Made by a program: the position numbers and the translations under genes. This document shows, one piece after another, positions 35,074 to 46,690 of a stretch of DNA of 64,000 bases (position 1 is the first letter of the stretch; each line of letters starts with the position of its first letter). The notes beneath the pieces are model-generated. The model was not told the origin of the DNA. It made no database searches and worked only from the letters and a program-made list of their open reading frames with translations. The stretch is from Grammothele lineata (Eukaryota > Basidiomycota > Agaricomycetes > Polyporales > Polyporaceae), in contig NDFF03000370.1 of the NCBI GenBank assembly GCA_002150815.3, positions 62,001-126,000 of the forward strand. Direction: 5' to 3'.

Positions 35074-35602
35074 AGGTTAGGACTGAATCTGGGTCAAAGA
35101 CGTCGATACAGAGGAGATGGTTGTGACTTGCAACTGTCTGTGAGTGTTGGATGGGGGTCTGTTGTCGTGCTCTGCCCTTCCTTTATAGAGGCTGGTCACA
35201 GCCCCGACTCGCTCCACTCACTGACAGCCGGCCGAACGCGTATGCTGGAAGGAAAATTCTGGTACTTTGATGGGAGTCAATCCGACTCTACGAAGAGACA
35301 TACCATGCGGTCTCATGCCGGCCAGACGCGTCCTAGGCCTAGTGCATGAGGAGTGAACGAAGATCACTGCGCCAACACTGCGCGGGCGCCGAATTGTCTC
35401 GACTGATGCGCACTTAGAGGCTCTCATCACGTGCTCGTCCGAACGACTTCCGCGCGTGCGCCGGTGACTCGGACTCGGAGCCTGAGGACGGCAACCCTGC
35501 CACTACCTTGCGCGCGGACCTGGGGACAGTACTAGTCACGTCGGGTACATGGATATCAACGACACCGTCATGTCGGTTGTATCATGGTAAGTAGGAAGAG
35601 TA
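35074..35602. other. Intergenic region, about 530 bp
   Basis: Promoter side of the monooxygenase gene and 3' flank of the HET-domain gene. No frame, repeat or RNA is supported. Confidence 0.6.
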
Positions 35603-38149
35603 TTACGGAGGGGAAGGAGGGCGAGGGGAGAAGTGTCTTCGGAACTTGAAGACGATGTAAAATAGGACGGTGTCTACAAAAGCATAGTAGATGTCTGATA
35701 AGACAGATACGAGGAACTGGTATACATACGACAGTCCGTATAACATCAGGGAAACCGATATAACTATCTGAATGTACATTGCCCAACGCGCCAAATCTCG
35801 TAAATGCCAAGTTTCGACGATATGGGTGGCAGTCTCCGGTGATATCAGCTCCATCCAAGTCAGCCAGTATCCAATGGGAAACACGGTAAATGTCGCAAAA
35901 GAGTCGATGAACTCAAGTAACGCTCTATACTCTATGAGTAAAAGCATGAAGATAACGCGAAGTGGGGTGGGGAAGAAAATAACTGTGAAGATGACATACG
36001 CGCAATCGAATAGGGTCGTGATACTCTTTTCAACCAGCTGCCCCACGTATCGAAGACAGATATAACGACTCTTTTGAAGCGATGAGTGGGCTCCGTGATG
36101 TCTCGAATGGTTATCGGATTGGATTGGGGACGGTATGTCTACAGAGAGCGTAAACAGCGCAGGATATTGAGTAGATCCAGGAGTCTCGCACGTCACGGTG
36201 ATTTGCAGCTCCCGGCCCAGGTCATCCCGGCACGGCCTGCTGTCGCCATGTTCACTGTCTTCGCCCTGAGACTGGAGAAGGAGAGGAAAACAGCGTGTCC
36301 GCGTGTATGGACCATGCGAATATGAGTAATTCCATAGTTCGACGTTGTCCCTGTCGCTTGTCGTCAGTCTCGACTGATCTTCCGGTGGATCCAACATCCG
36401 CTGACTTTGGAGTTCGTCTGACATTAAGGGGGCTTCGATAACGCGCGATCCGGGAGGGGTTCTCTGTGGGACAATTTGTTGGTAGGTGGCGTAGAGTCGA
36501 GCCCGATGCTCTTCTTGGTCGTCGCTCAATCCGATGGAAAACGAGAGAACGACAGAGCTGCCATCGGGGCCTGAAACCCTGAAAATATTGTTTGCAGAGA
36601 GCGAGCAGCGGTATCCAAGGCAGGTCAGTTGGGACAAGTTCGAATGCCATGGGTGTAACACTGTTCTGAAAGTTTTAACCTTGTTGTCGACGAAGGGGTA
36701 GAAGTGTCCTGGTGGCGGACACTGTGGAAAATGTCGGGAAGAGGGGATAGGACTGGGAGCGGAAGCGGGAGATACGGATTGGATCAAAGGGATGGTCATG
36801 ATATGGCTCTCGAGAGGATCGCTCATGACAACCTCCGGATGCACCAAATTCGGGTTGTGGGCAAGATAGAAATCCCCGACGCGATATCGATTGATGCTGC
36901 TCCGCCTCATTTCGACAAGAACAATGCGGCGTGTAAAGGGGTGTGGCTCGCCTGAGGCATGTATGTGCGATGCGGAACAGTTGACATCGACACTGCTCGC
37001 GAAATCTCCCAAGTTCGTTGGAAACGGTCCCCTCAAAACTAGGCCTAGAAGGCGTCCGTTGCAGTCGACGCATGCCAGGGGAATGATGCGAATTTTCAGC
37101 GGGAGACCCCATGAAGGAAGTGTGACGCCTACGTAGTATGGTAGGGTGGCGCGAATACCATAGGGGGTAAAGGAATAGACGGGGCGAGGGATATCCGACC
37201 TTTCGGATTTGTAGTCGAGCCTGGCTAAGAGCATTGATCTTGGAACTGACATGATGGAGCCCGAACGCGAGAATTCCTTGGGAGACGGCGCTAGAAGAGT
37301 GCGCCCAGTGGCATCGTTCTTCCAGGCGTCAGCGCTAAGATTTGAATCCACATCCCAGACGAAGATGGTCTGGTCGGGAACCCACTTCAGAATCTCTTCC
37401 TGAAGGCGGAAGAATGCTCTTTGACCTTCCCCGTAGATTATGGATATGTTGACGTTGAAGATTCCCATGAGCGAATATGCCTCGTCCTCCTTCCGCGTCG
37501 TTACCCGCTTCGACGCCCAGTACATCCGCCGCGCGACGCTGATAGAGTACAATGACTGTTGAGATACGAGAACGTCCACGTCGATCCCGGTGATTTCCTC
37601 GATGACAGTGGCGAGCCCATGTTTGCCGCCCACCAGAGTCCAATCAGATCCAAAGAAGAGCACTGTCGCCGGCGCAAGAAGTTCTTGAAGAGTCCATCCG
37701 CGAGTGAACCAGACGCTCTGACGAAAGCTGGATAGCCAGCTTCCAGGTTCCTCGCCGGTGGATACGTCGTGGAGGAAAGCGTAGCACACCGCGGAGAGGG
37801 CATACCATTTGAACATGGAGTTAATGGCCTCGGATAACTCCGCGCTACTCGTCTGGTCGATGCAACACGAGTCGATCCAGATCCAGTCAAACCCATCCTC
37901 GAGCGCGTGTTTGCAAGAGTCATAAATTTTGGGGGAGAGACGAGAGAGGACCTCGGTTTCGGGGAGATCGGGTTTCGAGGATCGTGCGGCCCGGACCTCG
38001 GCCTGGACCTGGAGGACGTACTGGTAGGACTGTTCTTCGGGCGTTCCGTCCGACGATTTGGTCCAAACGTGCGATAAAATCGCGTATTTCGCCATCCTTG
38101 GATCTTCGAACGAGTGGAAGTCGCCGGTCCGAGCGTTAAGGAGGCGCAT
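35603..38149 (-). CDS. HET-domain protein with C-terminal membrane segments
   Basis: Uninterrupted frame of 848 aa. The HET domain, which in ascomycetes triggers incompatibility cell death, begins at the N-terminus: AILSHVW (residues 23-29), WIDSCCIDQ (91-99), RGWTLQELLAP (150-160), then the RRMYWASKRVTTRKEDEAYS and LMGIFNV block typical of the family. There is no NACHT, WD40 or ankyrin part of the HET-E/HET-D kind. The central 400 residues are beta-rich and unassigned, and the last 150 or so contain hydrophobic stretches (FTVIFFPTPLRVIFMLLLIE; MYIQIVISVSLMLYGLSYVY) that look like transmembrane helices. A likely role is non-self recognition or immunity-type signalling at a membrane. Basidiomycete HET proteins are numerous and mostly untested; the family call is secure, the role inferred. 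Confidence 0.92.
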   Translation of the reverse strand: MRLLNARTGDFHSFEDPRMAKYAILSHVWTKSSDGTPEEQSYQYVLQVQAEVRAARSSKPDLPETEVLSRLSPKIYDSCKHALEDGFDWIWIDSCCIDQTSSAELSEAINSMFKWYALSAVCYAFLHDVSTGEEPGSWLSSFRQSVWFTRGWTLQELLAPATVLFFGSDWTLVGGKHGLATVIEEITGIDVDVLVSQQSLYSISVARRMYWASKRVTTRKEDEAYSLMGIFNVNISIIYGEGQRAFFRLQEEILKWVPDQTIFVWDVDSNLSADAWKNDATGRTLLAPSPKEFSRSGSIMSVPRSMLLARLDYKSERSDIPRPVYSFTPYGIRATLPYYVGVTLPSWGLPLKIRIIPLACVDCNGRLLGLVLRGPFPTNLGDFASSVDVNCSASHIHASGEPHPFTRRIVLVEMRRSSINRYRVGDFYLAHNPNLVHPEVVMSDPLESHIMTIPLIQSVSPASAPSPIPSSRHFPQCPPPGHFYPFVDNKVKTFRTVLHPWHSNLSQLTCLGYRCSLSANNIFRVSGPDGSSVVLSFSIGLSDDQEEHRARLYATYQQIVPQRTPPGSRVIEAPLMSDELQSQRMLDPPEDQSRLTTSDRDNVELWNYSYSHGPYTRTRCFPLLLQSQGEDSEHGDSRPCRDDLGRELQITVTCETPGSTQYPALFTLSVDIPSPIQSDNHSRHHGAHSSLQKSRYICLRYVGQLVEKSITTLFDCAYVIFTVIFFPTPLRVIFMLLLIEYRALLEFIDSFATFTVFPIGYWLTWMELISPETATHIVETWHLRDLARWAMYIQIVISVSLMLYGLSYVYQFLVSVLSDIYYAFVDTVLFYIVFKFRRHFSPRPPSPP

Positions 38150-39769
38150 GGAGGGCTTGCATTCATATTAACAACATGCCTTCACAGGTGGTGCACTGGC
38201 GTACCAGCGAGAGCTACAGAAGTGTTTGGGGTAGTGGAGGTAATAGAGGACACGTCGGAGAAGGTGTAAGTACAGTATCTAGAGGCATCGTCAGGTTGTC
38301 ACGCGCACGGATTGGCAACAAAACAAGTAGTAGGACTTACCAAAAGTACGTGCAAACTGTAACAAAGGAGCTCGGAGAAAGATAGTAACTACTGTGGCAG
38401 AGGCAGCAGTCGACGGGCGGGAGCACACGGGAGCTCCAGTCTTTATGCATCTTCGCATTGCATGTCCACGACGCTCAACGGAATGAATTGATGTCAGCAA
38501 TCAGTACTAGTATCACACGAGGATTGGAAATGGCTCTACTTCAAGGCAAGGCGGTATTCGTTCGGGCCATGTCGCGGCAGTAGTATGTGCAATCTAGGAC
38601 CGTACTTAGGTAACATGACGCCCAGAGACCCAGAATCGCGACATGTTGGTCCGGAGACTAGTCGATAGCATCCGATTTGCCGCATTATACCGTTTCACAG
38701 GTGCTTCCATGCATTCGCCTAGACATACGTACGGCTGCGCATGCCACTAGGCTCTGTGATGACACAACAGATTTGGGATCTCCCTGAGGGCCGACACGCG
38801 AACAGTGGTACCGGCATCACAAGGAGACTTGCCCGAGAGTACGAGAGATAACAAGATAGATTTGGAGGATTAGCCTGAGAGAGGGCAGGGAGAAATCTGA
38901 CAAGTTCTAGACTAGACGGTAGTGGACCTCATGGTTGTGTTGGTCGCACCACTGGCAGGGGCGTTACGGATGTGTAACGGGTATGTAACGCAGTGACGCG
39001 TCACTATTACAGTGGCGCCCGATAAACCCCGCGCGTTTTACCGCGAAGACCATGACCTCACCCCTGTTCGAGGACTCCCCGGTCCGACAGGCCTCTCTCT
39101 CCGGCCCTTTCACAGCTACGAAGCTTCTCGAGGCTGCGGCTGAGATATCGATGGGAGCGGACGAGCGATATGACGTGTGCGCCGCCCGCACGGAACGCGC
39201 AAAGTCCCAAGGCACTGAACTAAGCTTTAGACTACCGTATGTCGGGCGGATGGTGACGTATTGCGGTGAGCTGCACGAAGTTCGTGCATTGCATGACGTT
39301 TTTCTCCAGCTTGTGCTGGCAACCTTGTGTAATCACGGGCATTTGGGTCTGGAAATGAGGTATACGCTGTCTCCAAGGCCATCCGAACAAATCCGAACCA
39401 AGTCATACCGGAGCGGCTTGCGCCTCGATGCAATGTTGCAGATGATCCCGCACGTGCAATCGCACTGAATACCAAACGAAAGCTCAAATCCATTCAAGAA
39501 TGATTGACAACCCCGGAGGAAGGAAGATATGTGCGTGTTCGTAAGTATAAGTATCATGATGCTACGCAAAACCAGTATGTCAGCCGCCACCGCGTCGCAG
39601 GGCCTGGATATCAACGTGGATCCGTGGTATAGAGCCGCAGCTTGAGCACTTTGCTCGAGAGGGTATGCATGACGAGCTCGGAACATCAGAGTCAAATAGT
39701 GAAGACCGACGCGGCGAAAGGGGTTGCTCGAAACTCGTCCGCATCCCCACGCGCGGGCGCGGAGGGAAA
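38150..39769. other. Gene-free interval of 1.6 kb
   Basis: The left end carries the HET gene promoter and the right end lies beyond the stop of the proline-rich gene. Frames such as plus 39052-39468 (138 codons) have no recognisable content. A perfect 17-bp dyad, TGCACGAA-G-TTCGTGCA, lies at 39272-39288, and GTAACG words cluster near 38.98 kb. Confidence 0.5.
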
Positions 39770-40555
39770 TCAGAACCCGCCCAAGCACCCCTCGTCCAAA
39801 CCAGACAGCGTGCTCGACCACGAGTTCAGGCGGTCCGTCCTCGGTCTCCTCTCCCCGCGGCGCGCCTGCGCCCGCGATCCTGTCCGTGCCCCGTCGGGCG
39901 CTGAGGGTGGAGGCGGCGGAGGCAGATGCAGAGCCCCTATCGCGTTCGCGATCGACGGCGCATGCGCATGGGCTGCCGCGCGCGCACGCGCCCCACCGCC
40001 GCCATGCGCGGGCGGCGTCGTCACGCCGTCCTCGGACTCGTCGGAGGGGGAGAGGTCCTGCACGAGCGCGGGCAGCGCGCCCGCGGCCGGAGCTGGGGGG
40101 AATGGAGGCTCGGGCCTGCACGCCTCGTACGCGCGGGGGTGGAAGTAGCTGCCCTTGATAGACGAGGGTGTGCCTGGCTCTCGCGCGTCCGCGTCCGCGT
40201 CTCGACATCGCCCGCGATGCTGCGCGCGTCCACGGCGCTCGGGTTCTGATTCGCGCTCGGGAGCAGGGTGCGGGGAATGTGCTCTGCGCGCGCCGCGGCG
40301 GGGGAGCTGCACGACGTTCGGGGAGACGATGATGGGTTTGCGGTCGTACGTTGTAGGAGAATACGCGGGATACGTTGCGGCGAGTCCGGGGGTGGGTGGG
40401 AAGTGGACGTGTGGGGACGCGGAGCTGAGGGAACTCGCGCCGGTGCTGGAGCCCCGCGCGGTAGAGAAAGGGAGGGAGGAGGGGCGGAAGGGTGAGAGGT
40501 CGCGTTTGAGGATCGGATGCGGGCGGCGCGTCGTGGGCGCGACAGCTCGGGTCAT
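39770..40555 (-). CDS. Proline-rich conserved fungal protein, 261 aa
   Basis: Single frame from the ATG at 40555. The N-terminal half has the blocks RRPHPILKRD, SPHVHFPPTPGLAATYPAYS, TYDRKPIIVSPNVVQLPRRG and later IKGSYFHPRAYEA, which I recall as a conserved set in uncharacterised basidiomycete proteins. Between and after them the sequence is disordered: Arg/Glu/Asp-rich, then Pro/Ala/Gly runs (GGGGARARAAAHAHAP; LPPPPPPSAP). A DLSPSDESEDGVTTPP patch could be a casein-kinase or proline-directed phosphorylation site. No catalytic domain, signal peptide or membrane helix is seen. Long frames on the opposite strand are by-products of the GC-rich composition. Function unknown; existence is supported by the conserved blocks. 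Confidence 0.72.
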   Translation of the reverse strand: MTRAVAPTTRRPHPILKRDLSPFRPSSLPFSTARGSSTGASSLSSASPHVHFPPTPGLAATYPAYSPTTYDRKPIIVSPNVVQLPRRGARRAHSPHPAPERESEPERRGRAQHRGRCRDADADAREPGTPSSIKGSYFHPRAYEACRPEPPFPPAPAAGALPALVQDLSPSDESEDGVTTPPAHGGGGARARAAAHAHAPSIANAIGALHLPPPPPPSAPDGARTGSRAQARRGERRPRTDRLNSWSSTLSGLDEGCLGGF

Positions 40556-41888
40556 TGTTCCACTTGGAAAGATCGGAGGTGGCGGATGGATGAGGATGGG
40601 GGGAGGAATTAGGAGGAATGAAGAGAGGTGTAACGTCTAGAGTAGATTGGGCTATGGGCTGTGGATCGGGGAGGAGTCGGGCGGGATAGCACAATATACT
40701 TTGGGCACTTCAGGACGCCGCGCGGAGGGGATCGTGCAGCCACGCGGGACTCGCGAGGAAGAGGGATGGTGGACTCGGGAGGCGAAACGGCGATGCGGCT
40801 GACAGGCTGGTGGAAGAGGGCGAGGCGAGATTACAACGCGAGCACGAAGCTGCTGGCACTGGGGCCGCTGCTGCTGCTAGCTGTCTGGTCACTGTGCGAT
40901 CGCTGCGGGGGCCGTGCCTAGCGGACAGTACAAGTTTTATACAGCCCTCACGAGCGCGGTGGCGTCCTACCCCCGGGCGTCCGCCCACGCTCCACCGGAA
41001 ACAAGTGTACTGTGCAGCGTGCGCAACGAAGATTCCAGATCTGGGGGACGATGGTTATGCGCTCCTAGCCCGGGCCTCCCCGGCCGCAGGGAACGTGCAG
41101 CTCAGGCAGCGACGCTGCCCAGCTATGCCATCTGCCATCGCGCGATCGAAGCATGGACAACAGCCCCACCTGGCTGCTCTGGCGAGGCAGTGGGCACGCA
41201 CACGTTCGGGTCTGAGTCGAATTTGGGCCTCCGCGCGCGTGTTTTGGAGTAGGAGCCACCCGTGTTACGCCCGACGGCGGGGCGGCCCGGCTCCCCCTTG
41301 CACCGCCTTCGCAGTTTGGCCGCGCCGCCGATTTGGCCCAAGACAGACTTTAGCCACAGCAGTGTTCCAAACACCTCCATCTCATAGAACCATGTATATG
41401 CAGTGCTCGATCCTCGCTCGAACCCGCTCTCCGAAGGCCCGCAGGAGGCCAGTAACCTGCAGGTAAACCTCCGGGGATCGCTGCTCATCAATCTTTGAAT
41501 AGAGCAACGGTTCGCGCCCCGCGGCACGCGACCGTCTTATCGCAGATCAGGACTTCGCCCGCGGGGCGTGCTTGTCCCAGTTCGTTCTCTTCGCACGGAA
41601 AAACAGGTGCATTGCCTTTGATCGATGCGAGATGCAGGACAAGAGCTAGCGGACAGTGCTGACACGACGTCAGCGCCGCCTTAGCCGAAATTATACTGTG
41701 CCGATCCGTGGGGTGGGTAATGAGAAGCAGAGGTAGAATGAGAGGAACACCAGTAGATGCCAGACGATGATGATGTGGATGTAGGATGACGATGTCCAAA
41801 CAGACAAGGATGAGGCCGCGAGGCGGGCGGAGGTGGCGCAATAGCCGAGGCAGGCTGACGCTGTGGCTAGCGTCAGACGTCAAGACGT
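40556..41888. other. Gene-free interval of 1.3 kb
   Basis: Promoter side of the proline-rich gene and 3' side of the DUF726 gene. Frames on both strands are short or featureless. No repeat or RNA is recognised. Confidence 0.5.
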
Positions 41889-44800
41889 TCAGCTCTGCCA
41901 CGGGTTCAGGTCGAGCGTGCTTGATGCCCCTTTCTTCCCGCTCCCGTACGGTGTCCCGAGGTCCCAGGCGCTCCGCCCTGGCTGCGCCGTTGTCGGCGAC
42001 GAGGAGAACGTGATCGACCCGTCTGCGCCCCCGAACGAGAGCGACGGGGCGCCGGGCGCGAATGGATTATCCGGCGGGGCTGAGAACGCGTCGGTTCGGA
42101 GCCCACTGGACGCACTACTTGCGAACGGATTCGCAGCGAGTACGTCTGCGGAGCGTAGCGAGCTGAAATTCGAAGCACCACCAAACCCGCCGAACCCGCT
42201 TCCGAACGTCGGTGTCGGGTCGGGTTCTGGCCAGGATGGGCCGTCGCTCGAACCGAGCGGAAGGGCCGGGGGGCGCACTGCGGACGAGGAGGCGAACGGG
42301 TTCGGGGAGAGCGAAGAGAACGACGGCAGAGGTGCGCGAGCGCCGAGTGATGTCATATCCGCTTCTTCTGCCTCCGGCATGTTATTCAGAGAGAGCGATC
42401 GCGATAGCGTCGAAGACAGGTCCGTACGGGCGCTTGTGCTAGGCCCTGCCTGCGGAGGATCCTCGTCGCGTGGATCGGGTGGGAGCGGGAGGTCCAGAGA
42501 AGGGCGTATCTTCGGCGTAACCGGTGAAGATTCCGGCAGAGGCGGTGGAGGTGCTGACTCTGAGCGGATGGGAGGGGCGTGGACGATGGGAGGGGCGTGG
42601 ACGATGGGAGGAGGGATAGAGGATGGCTGAGGAGCAGGGATGCTGTCGGGATCAAGATCGTCCTTGCCCAGGACTTGCTTAATCGCGGCGAAGTCGAAGC
42701 CAGCGTGCGCAGGAATTTCCGATGACCCGAGATCGCCATCCTCTCCGCCTGGTGCCTTGGACGAGGGCGATTTGGACGGGGTCTGCGTCTGAGGGTGCGG
42801 CGGCGGCGTGGGTGTCGCCGCACCTTCTCGAGGAGGTAGCTCGTCGTCATCAGTAGCACTTGACTCTGAGTTCCTGTTCTGAGCGACCCCGAACGTGGCT
42901 GCTGTTGGTGGGCGCGACACGTTTTGGGAGGACGACGATGACTTCTTCTTCCGCCTGAACCATCCTTTCTTCTGATTCTCCTCGCCCTCCTTGATCACGA
43001 CTCGATCGCCCTCAAAGTCAGGTTCCTACATGCCACAAAGGTTAGCGCTACTGCCGACATATTTGAAAGCAGCGCGTACCTCCGGCTCATCGAAATAATC
43101 CGCAAAAACAGGGAACCCAAGCTGATCAAGGATGAGGGGCATGAACGTCCTGTAGCTCATGTGGCCTGCGATCTTGTCCGTGACGTCCACATTCTCAAGC
43201 CCCGGAACGTTCTCCACAGGACGCAAGCCCGCAACAGTGTTCAGCCCACCGCTCGTCGCGCGGAAGAGGTAGTTCAGGACCCAGTCGTTCCGCGCGTACC
43301 CGTTCACGAACCGGCCCGAAACCACCGACCTCACCTCGAGCCAGGTGCTCAGGGGTGCAGTGACAGTTCCCCCGAGGAGGAACACGTCCTGTACGACCCC
43401 ATACGCCCCCCTCTTCGCGAGGTCGACAAGCGCGTAGAAGATGACCCGGGCGCCCAGAGAGAAACCGATGAGCGTGACGGGGCGTACTCCGAGGGCCCTC
43501 TGCATCAGCACGTCCGCGAGGACGCTGCCTGCCGACTTTGCCCGATCGAGCGCGTTCGACCACGGATTGTCGATGAGATAACCTAATTTCGTGAGGACTG
43601 AATGGAAAGCGTAATTAGCACTCTGAACGTAAAAAATCTCCAGAAGCTCGGCACGTACTGATGGGCCACTGGAGCGCACTCATCAGGAGACCTGCCATGA
43701 CCGTCGCTTGCAGCGCCGTTTGGGCAAGTTGGGAGAGAACTTCGGACGTGAGAATCTTCAGTGCACTTCCGGTCTCCCGAATCATCTCGGGTTCCCATAG
43801 GACGCTGAAAACATCTCCGACAACGGGATCCAGCACGCTGAATGGCAAACGGACGTCGTCCAGAGGTCCAGTCATGAACCTGCACCGCAATTAGAGTGGG
43901 TAGCTTAAAGTCTCTAGAAGAACTACGCACCCTGGGACGGTGATAATGCAATTCACCCGCTTATGATTGTGCAACGGAAGTATATCGAAGGTACGAACGT
44001 ATTGTGTTCTTCTTGCCATACCCCGCGCAGCAATGCTGGAGCCAGTCAGCACGCCTCCGGTGGTGATTACGGCAGCTCCACCCGCGCCGGCAAGGAATCC
44101 GGTGGTCCCAGTGATTCCAATCGTCGTAAACGCAGCACCAAGACCCGCTCCAATAACAGGCGCAAGAAGACCGGCAGAAAGGCCAATTACGAGACCTCCA
44201 CCTACAACCCCGAATTCGCATTAGCATTTACCCACCAACCAGATATCACAAGGACGCGCTTACCGAGGGTAGCCAACCCAAGCATCATGTACCGTCGTTT
44301 CTTGGAGTTCTTCTGGACATCCTGGATGGACTCCTGCTGCTCCATCTTCTCCACGCTTTCCTGGATCTCCAGAGCCTCTGTCACGCGAGCCTCAAACTTC
44401 ACGACGTCCAACCATCCTAAGCCCATCTTCAGCGCGACGCTCTCTAGAAGGACTCGAGACCGTGCGTCGTAAACGCTGTCTGCAATCAGAATGAGGAACA
44501 GGTCGCATAGGACGGTCCACCGGATGTCGAGCGTCACGTTCTCGTCGGCAGCTGACAGATGAGTACTGACGCCGGGCATAGCGGGCGCCGCGGTGTCCTC
44601 GAAGACCTTGGCCGTCGTCTGTTGAGGCTTGGGAGGGGCCCCCGGCGCAAGGGAGGCATATGCAGGAGGAGGTGTGGAAGGAGGTGTGTCCCTGTTGTCT
44701 TCCGATATATCCGCGGATTCCAACGCAGCCTGCTCCTCACGGAGCTCTGCTTGTCGGCGGGCCTCTGCAGGATCGTACTCAGGGTTGGCGACAGTATGCG

Positions 44801-45508
44801 TTGTCATGAGTGGGGGTACGAGATCCTTAGCTTCGATACCGTGTTGTCCGAGACTCTCGATCATCTTCTGTTCTAACGGTCTTGTTCAGTGTGAGGTCCA
44901 TCGCGGCGAAGCAGGCGTGGCGTAGACACTTCACCTTCAGTTGCAAGCTCCATATGATAGTACAGTCTGCCCATGATCTTCAAACCCCACAACTCCATAT
45001 TCTGGATCGCTTTCTTGAGCTCCTTCCTGTTGACCTTCTTCAGCTGGTCGACCATCTCCTTCGTCGTGAGCTGACAGAGACCGACGTATGCGATCCGCTG
45101 CGCCTCTGTGAGCATGTCCTTCGTCTGCTGCATCTGGCTGAGCGGAGTCATCGCCTTATCTTCGTCAAAAAGGTAGCGTGTGCGCAGGTGAACTTCGTCC
45201 GACTCGTCCTCCTCCTTCATGCGCAGCCGGGTGTACTCGCTCTCGTTCTGGTCCGCCTTCGTTCGCCATTCGTTGCCCTTGTAATCGACATCTAACAAGG
45301 CACCTGTCGCGTTGCTCGCAGGGCCCGCCGCGCTGCCGTCCTTCTTCTGCGGGGCGACGTAGTGGTACTTCTTCTGGTCCTCCTCGTCGAGCCCGAGAGC
45401 GATGTCATCGTCGTTGCGCTCGACGGGCATGTCCTGCCACCCCTCGTCGTCATCGTCAAAAAGATCCGGTTCGATTGGCGCTATCGGCGGGGCGGAGACG
45501 ACAGGCAT
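41889..45508 (-). CDS. DUF726 / TMCO4-type membrane alpha-beta hydrolase
   Basis: Exons (minus): 44935-45508, 44264-44872, 43931-44201, 43659-43879, 43080-43597 and 41889-43025, giving 1109 aa. It belongs to the family of animal TMCO4 and yeast Mil1 (YFL034W), a lipase-like protein linked to clathrin/AP-1 trafficking. An acidic N-terminus (DLFDDDDEGWQDMP) and a helical region precede a Gly/Ala-rich membrane hairpin (from residue 395, GGGLVIGLSAGLLAPVIGAG). The hydrolase core follows, with nucleophile Ser605 in GFSLGAR and the closing GHMSYRTFMPLILDQLGFP. A disordered tail of about 375 residues is rich in Pro/Ser and has an 18-bp-encoded duplication (PPIVHAPPIVHAPP), three NPF motifs and a DLNPWQS end. 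The exon with the membrane hairpin has no internal ATG and is easily overlooked. Catalysis is likely since the GxSxG is intact; substrate unknown. Confidence 0.92.
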
Positions 45509-45793
45509 GGGAGGAGGTGAGACTCAGGCGAAAGAGAGAGTGCAAGGAGGAAGCAGTTCCAGCCGAGCGATGCATGTATCGTAGGCGCCCATAACGGGTG
45601 CGATGATCCGACATTGAATCGTACCCGCAAGACAGCGCTCAGAAGGGAGAGCATGCCTCACAGCAGCGTCATGGCAGACAACATCCCAGAACGAGGAGCG
45701 AATGAACGTAAGGTTGTGCAGATGGATGGGTGCAGCTCGCCGCACAGCGTTGATTGTACAACATCGCTAGGAAAATACAGACCGAAGGGAGGA

Positions 45794-46471
45794 TCACGCA
45801 GACGACGCCTTCGCCCGCGCCTTGGCCTCGTCGCGCTCCTGCGCCCTCTTCTTCGCCGCCTCCAGCTTCGCCGCCGCCTTTGCCTTTCGTTGCCGTTTCC
45901 TACGCCCGTTGCCCCGCTTCGCCCCCTCGACCGCGATCTCCTCTTGCAGGCGCCGCTTCTTGCGCGCAGCCTCCTCCGCACGCTGCTTTTCGCGCTTCTT
46001 GTCGCGTTTTCGAAGGGTGCCCATGGACGCTTTCATGAGGGTTCCGTACGAGGCATGGAACTTCTCAAGATCGGCGGGTTGGACCTGGTGGGTGCGCGAT
46101 CGGAAAAAGAGCGTGGAGGGGGGAAAGATATAGCTGCACGTACCACCGTCGAGAACTTCACCTCCTTGCCATTGGTAGCGCGCACAAGACATGGATACTC
46201 CTTTATCGCGTCGTCTTCGGTGGACATGTGGGCATCGCCGCCATCATGCAGTACTGTGTTCCTGATGAGACATTCAGCTTCTCGAGAAAGAATGAAGAAA
46301 ACATACGTCGTTTATGCGTCAGCCATATGGAACCAGATCTTGAGCTTGATTCGAAAAGTGTCGATAACTGTTTGATGAACTACGAGTCAAATTTCATACG
46401 CCAGTCAATTTCGCGACCGAAGCAATGAGCGTATAGGGATCACTCACAGTTTCGTTATCGACCAGCTGCAT
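45794..46471 (-). CDS. srp14: Signal recognition particle subunit SRP14
   Basis: Alu-domain protein of the signal recognition particle; with its partner it binds the SRP RNA 5' domain and slows elongation during targeting to the ER. Exons (minus): 46448-46471 (8 codons), 46307-46379, 46144-46253 and 45794-46084, giving 165 aa. The reading MQLVDNETFIKQLSTLFESS, then SIWLTHKRLL, EYPCLVRATNGKEVKFSTVV and QPADLEKFHASYGTLMKAS covers the whole SRP14 fold in order. The C-terminus extends by roughly 80 Lys/Arg/Ala/Glu-rich residues (KRDKKREKQRAEEAARKKRR), longer than in animals, a feature also known from fungal SRP14 and suited to RNA contact. The acceptor of exon 3 (CACAG before TACTGC) was chosen because it alone keeps the frame. 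Confidence 0.93.
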
Positions 46472-46690
46472 CGGAGCTGGGAGGGCAAGCCGAAGGACAT
46501 AGGCGCCAGTGGGGAAGGTGGCGGAAACAGCTTGTCACATACAGGTCACACATTTTGAACGCCTCACTTAATCTTCGTCTGATGCACCGAACCGATCCAC
46601 AGCGATTAATGATATGCAGGGTGTGATACAACAAAGCAAAATACAGCAGTACAACAATATAGATAATCAAAACCGGGGGGAATGCCAAGA

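Noticed and set aside
39333..40694. 453-codon minus-strand frame overlapping the proline-rich gene
   Set aside because: The conserved blocks (HPILKRD, SPHVHFPPTP, KGSYFHP) are in the other minus-strand frame, 39770-40555.
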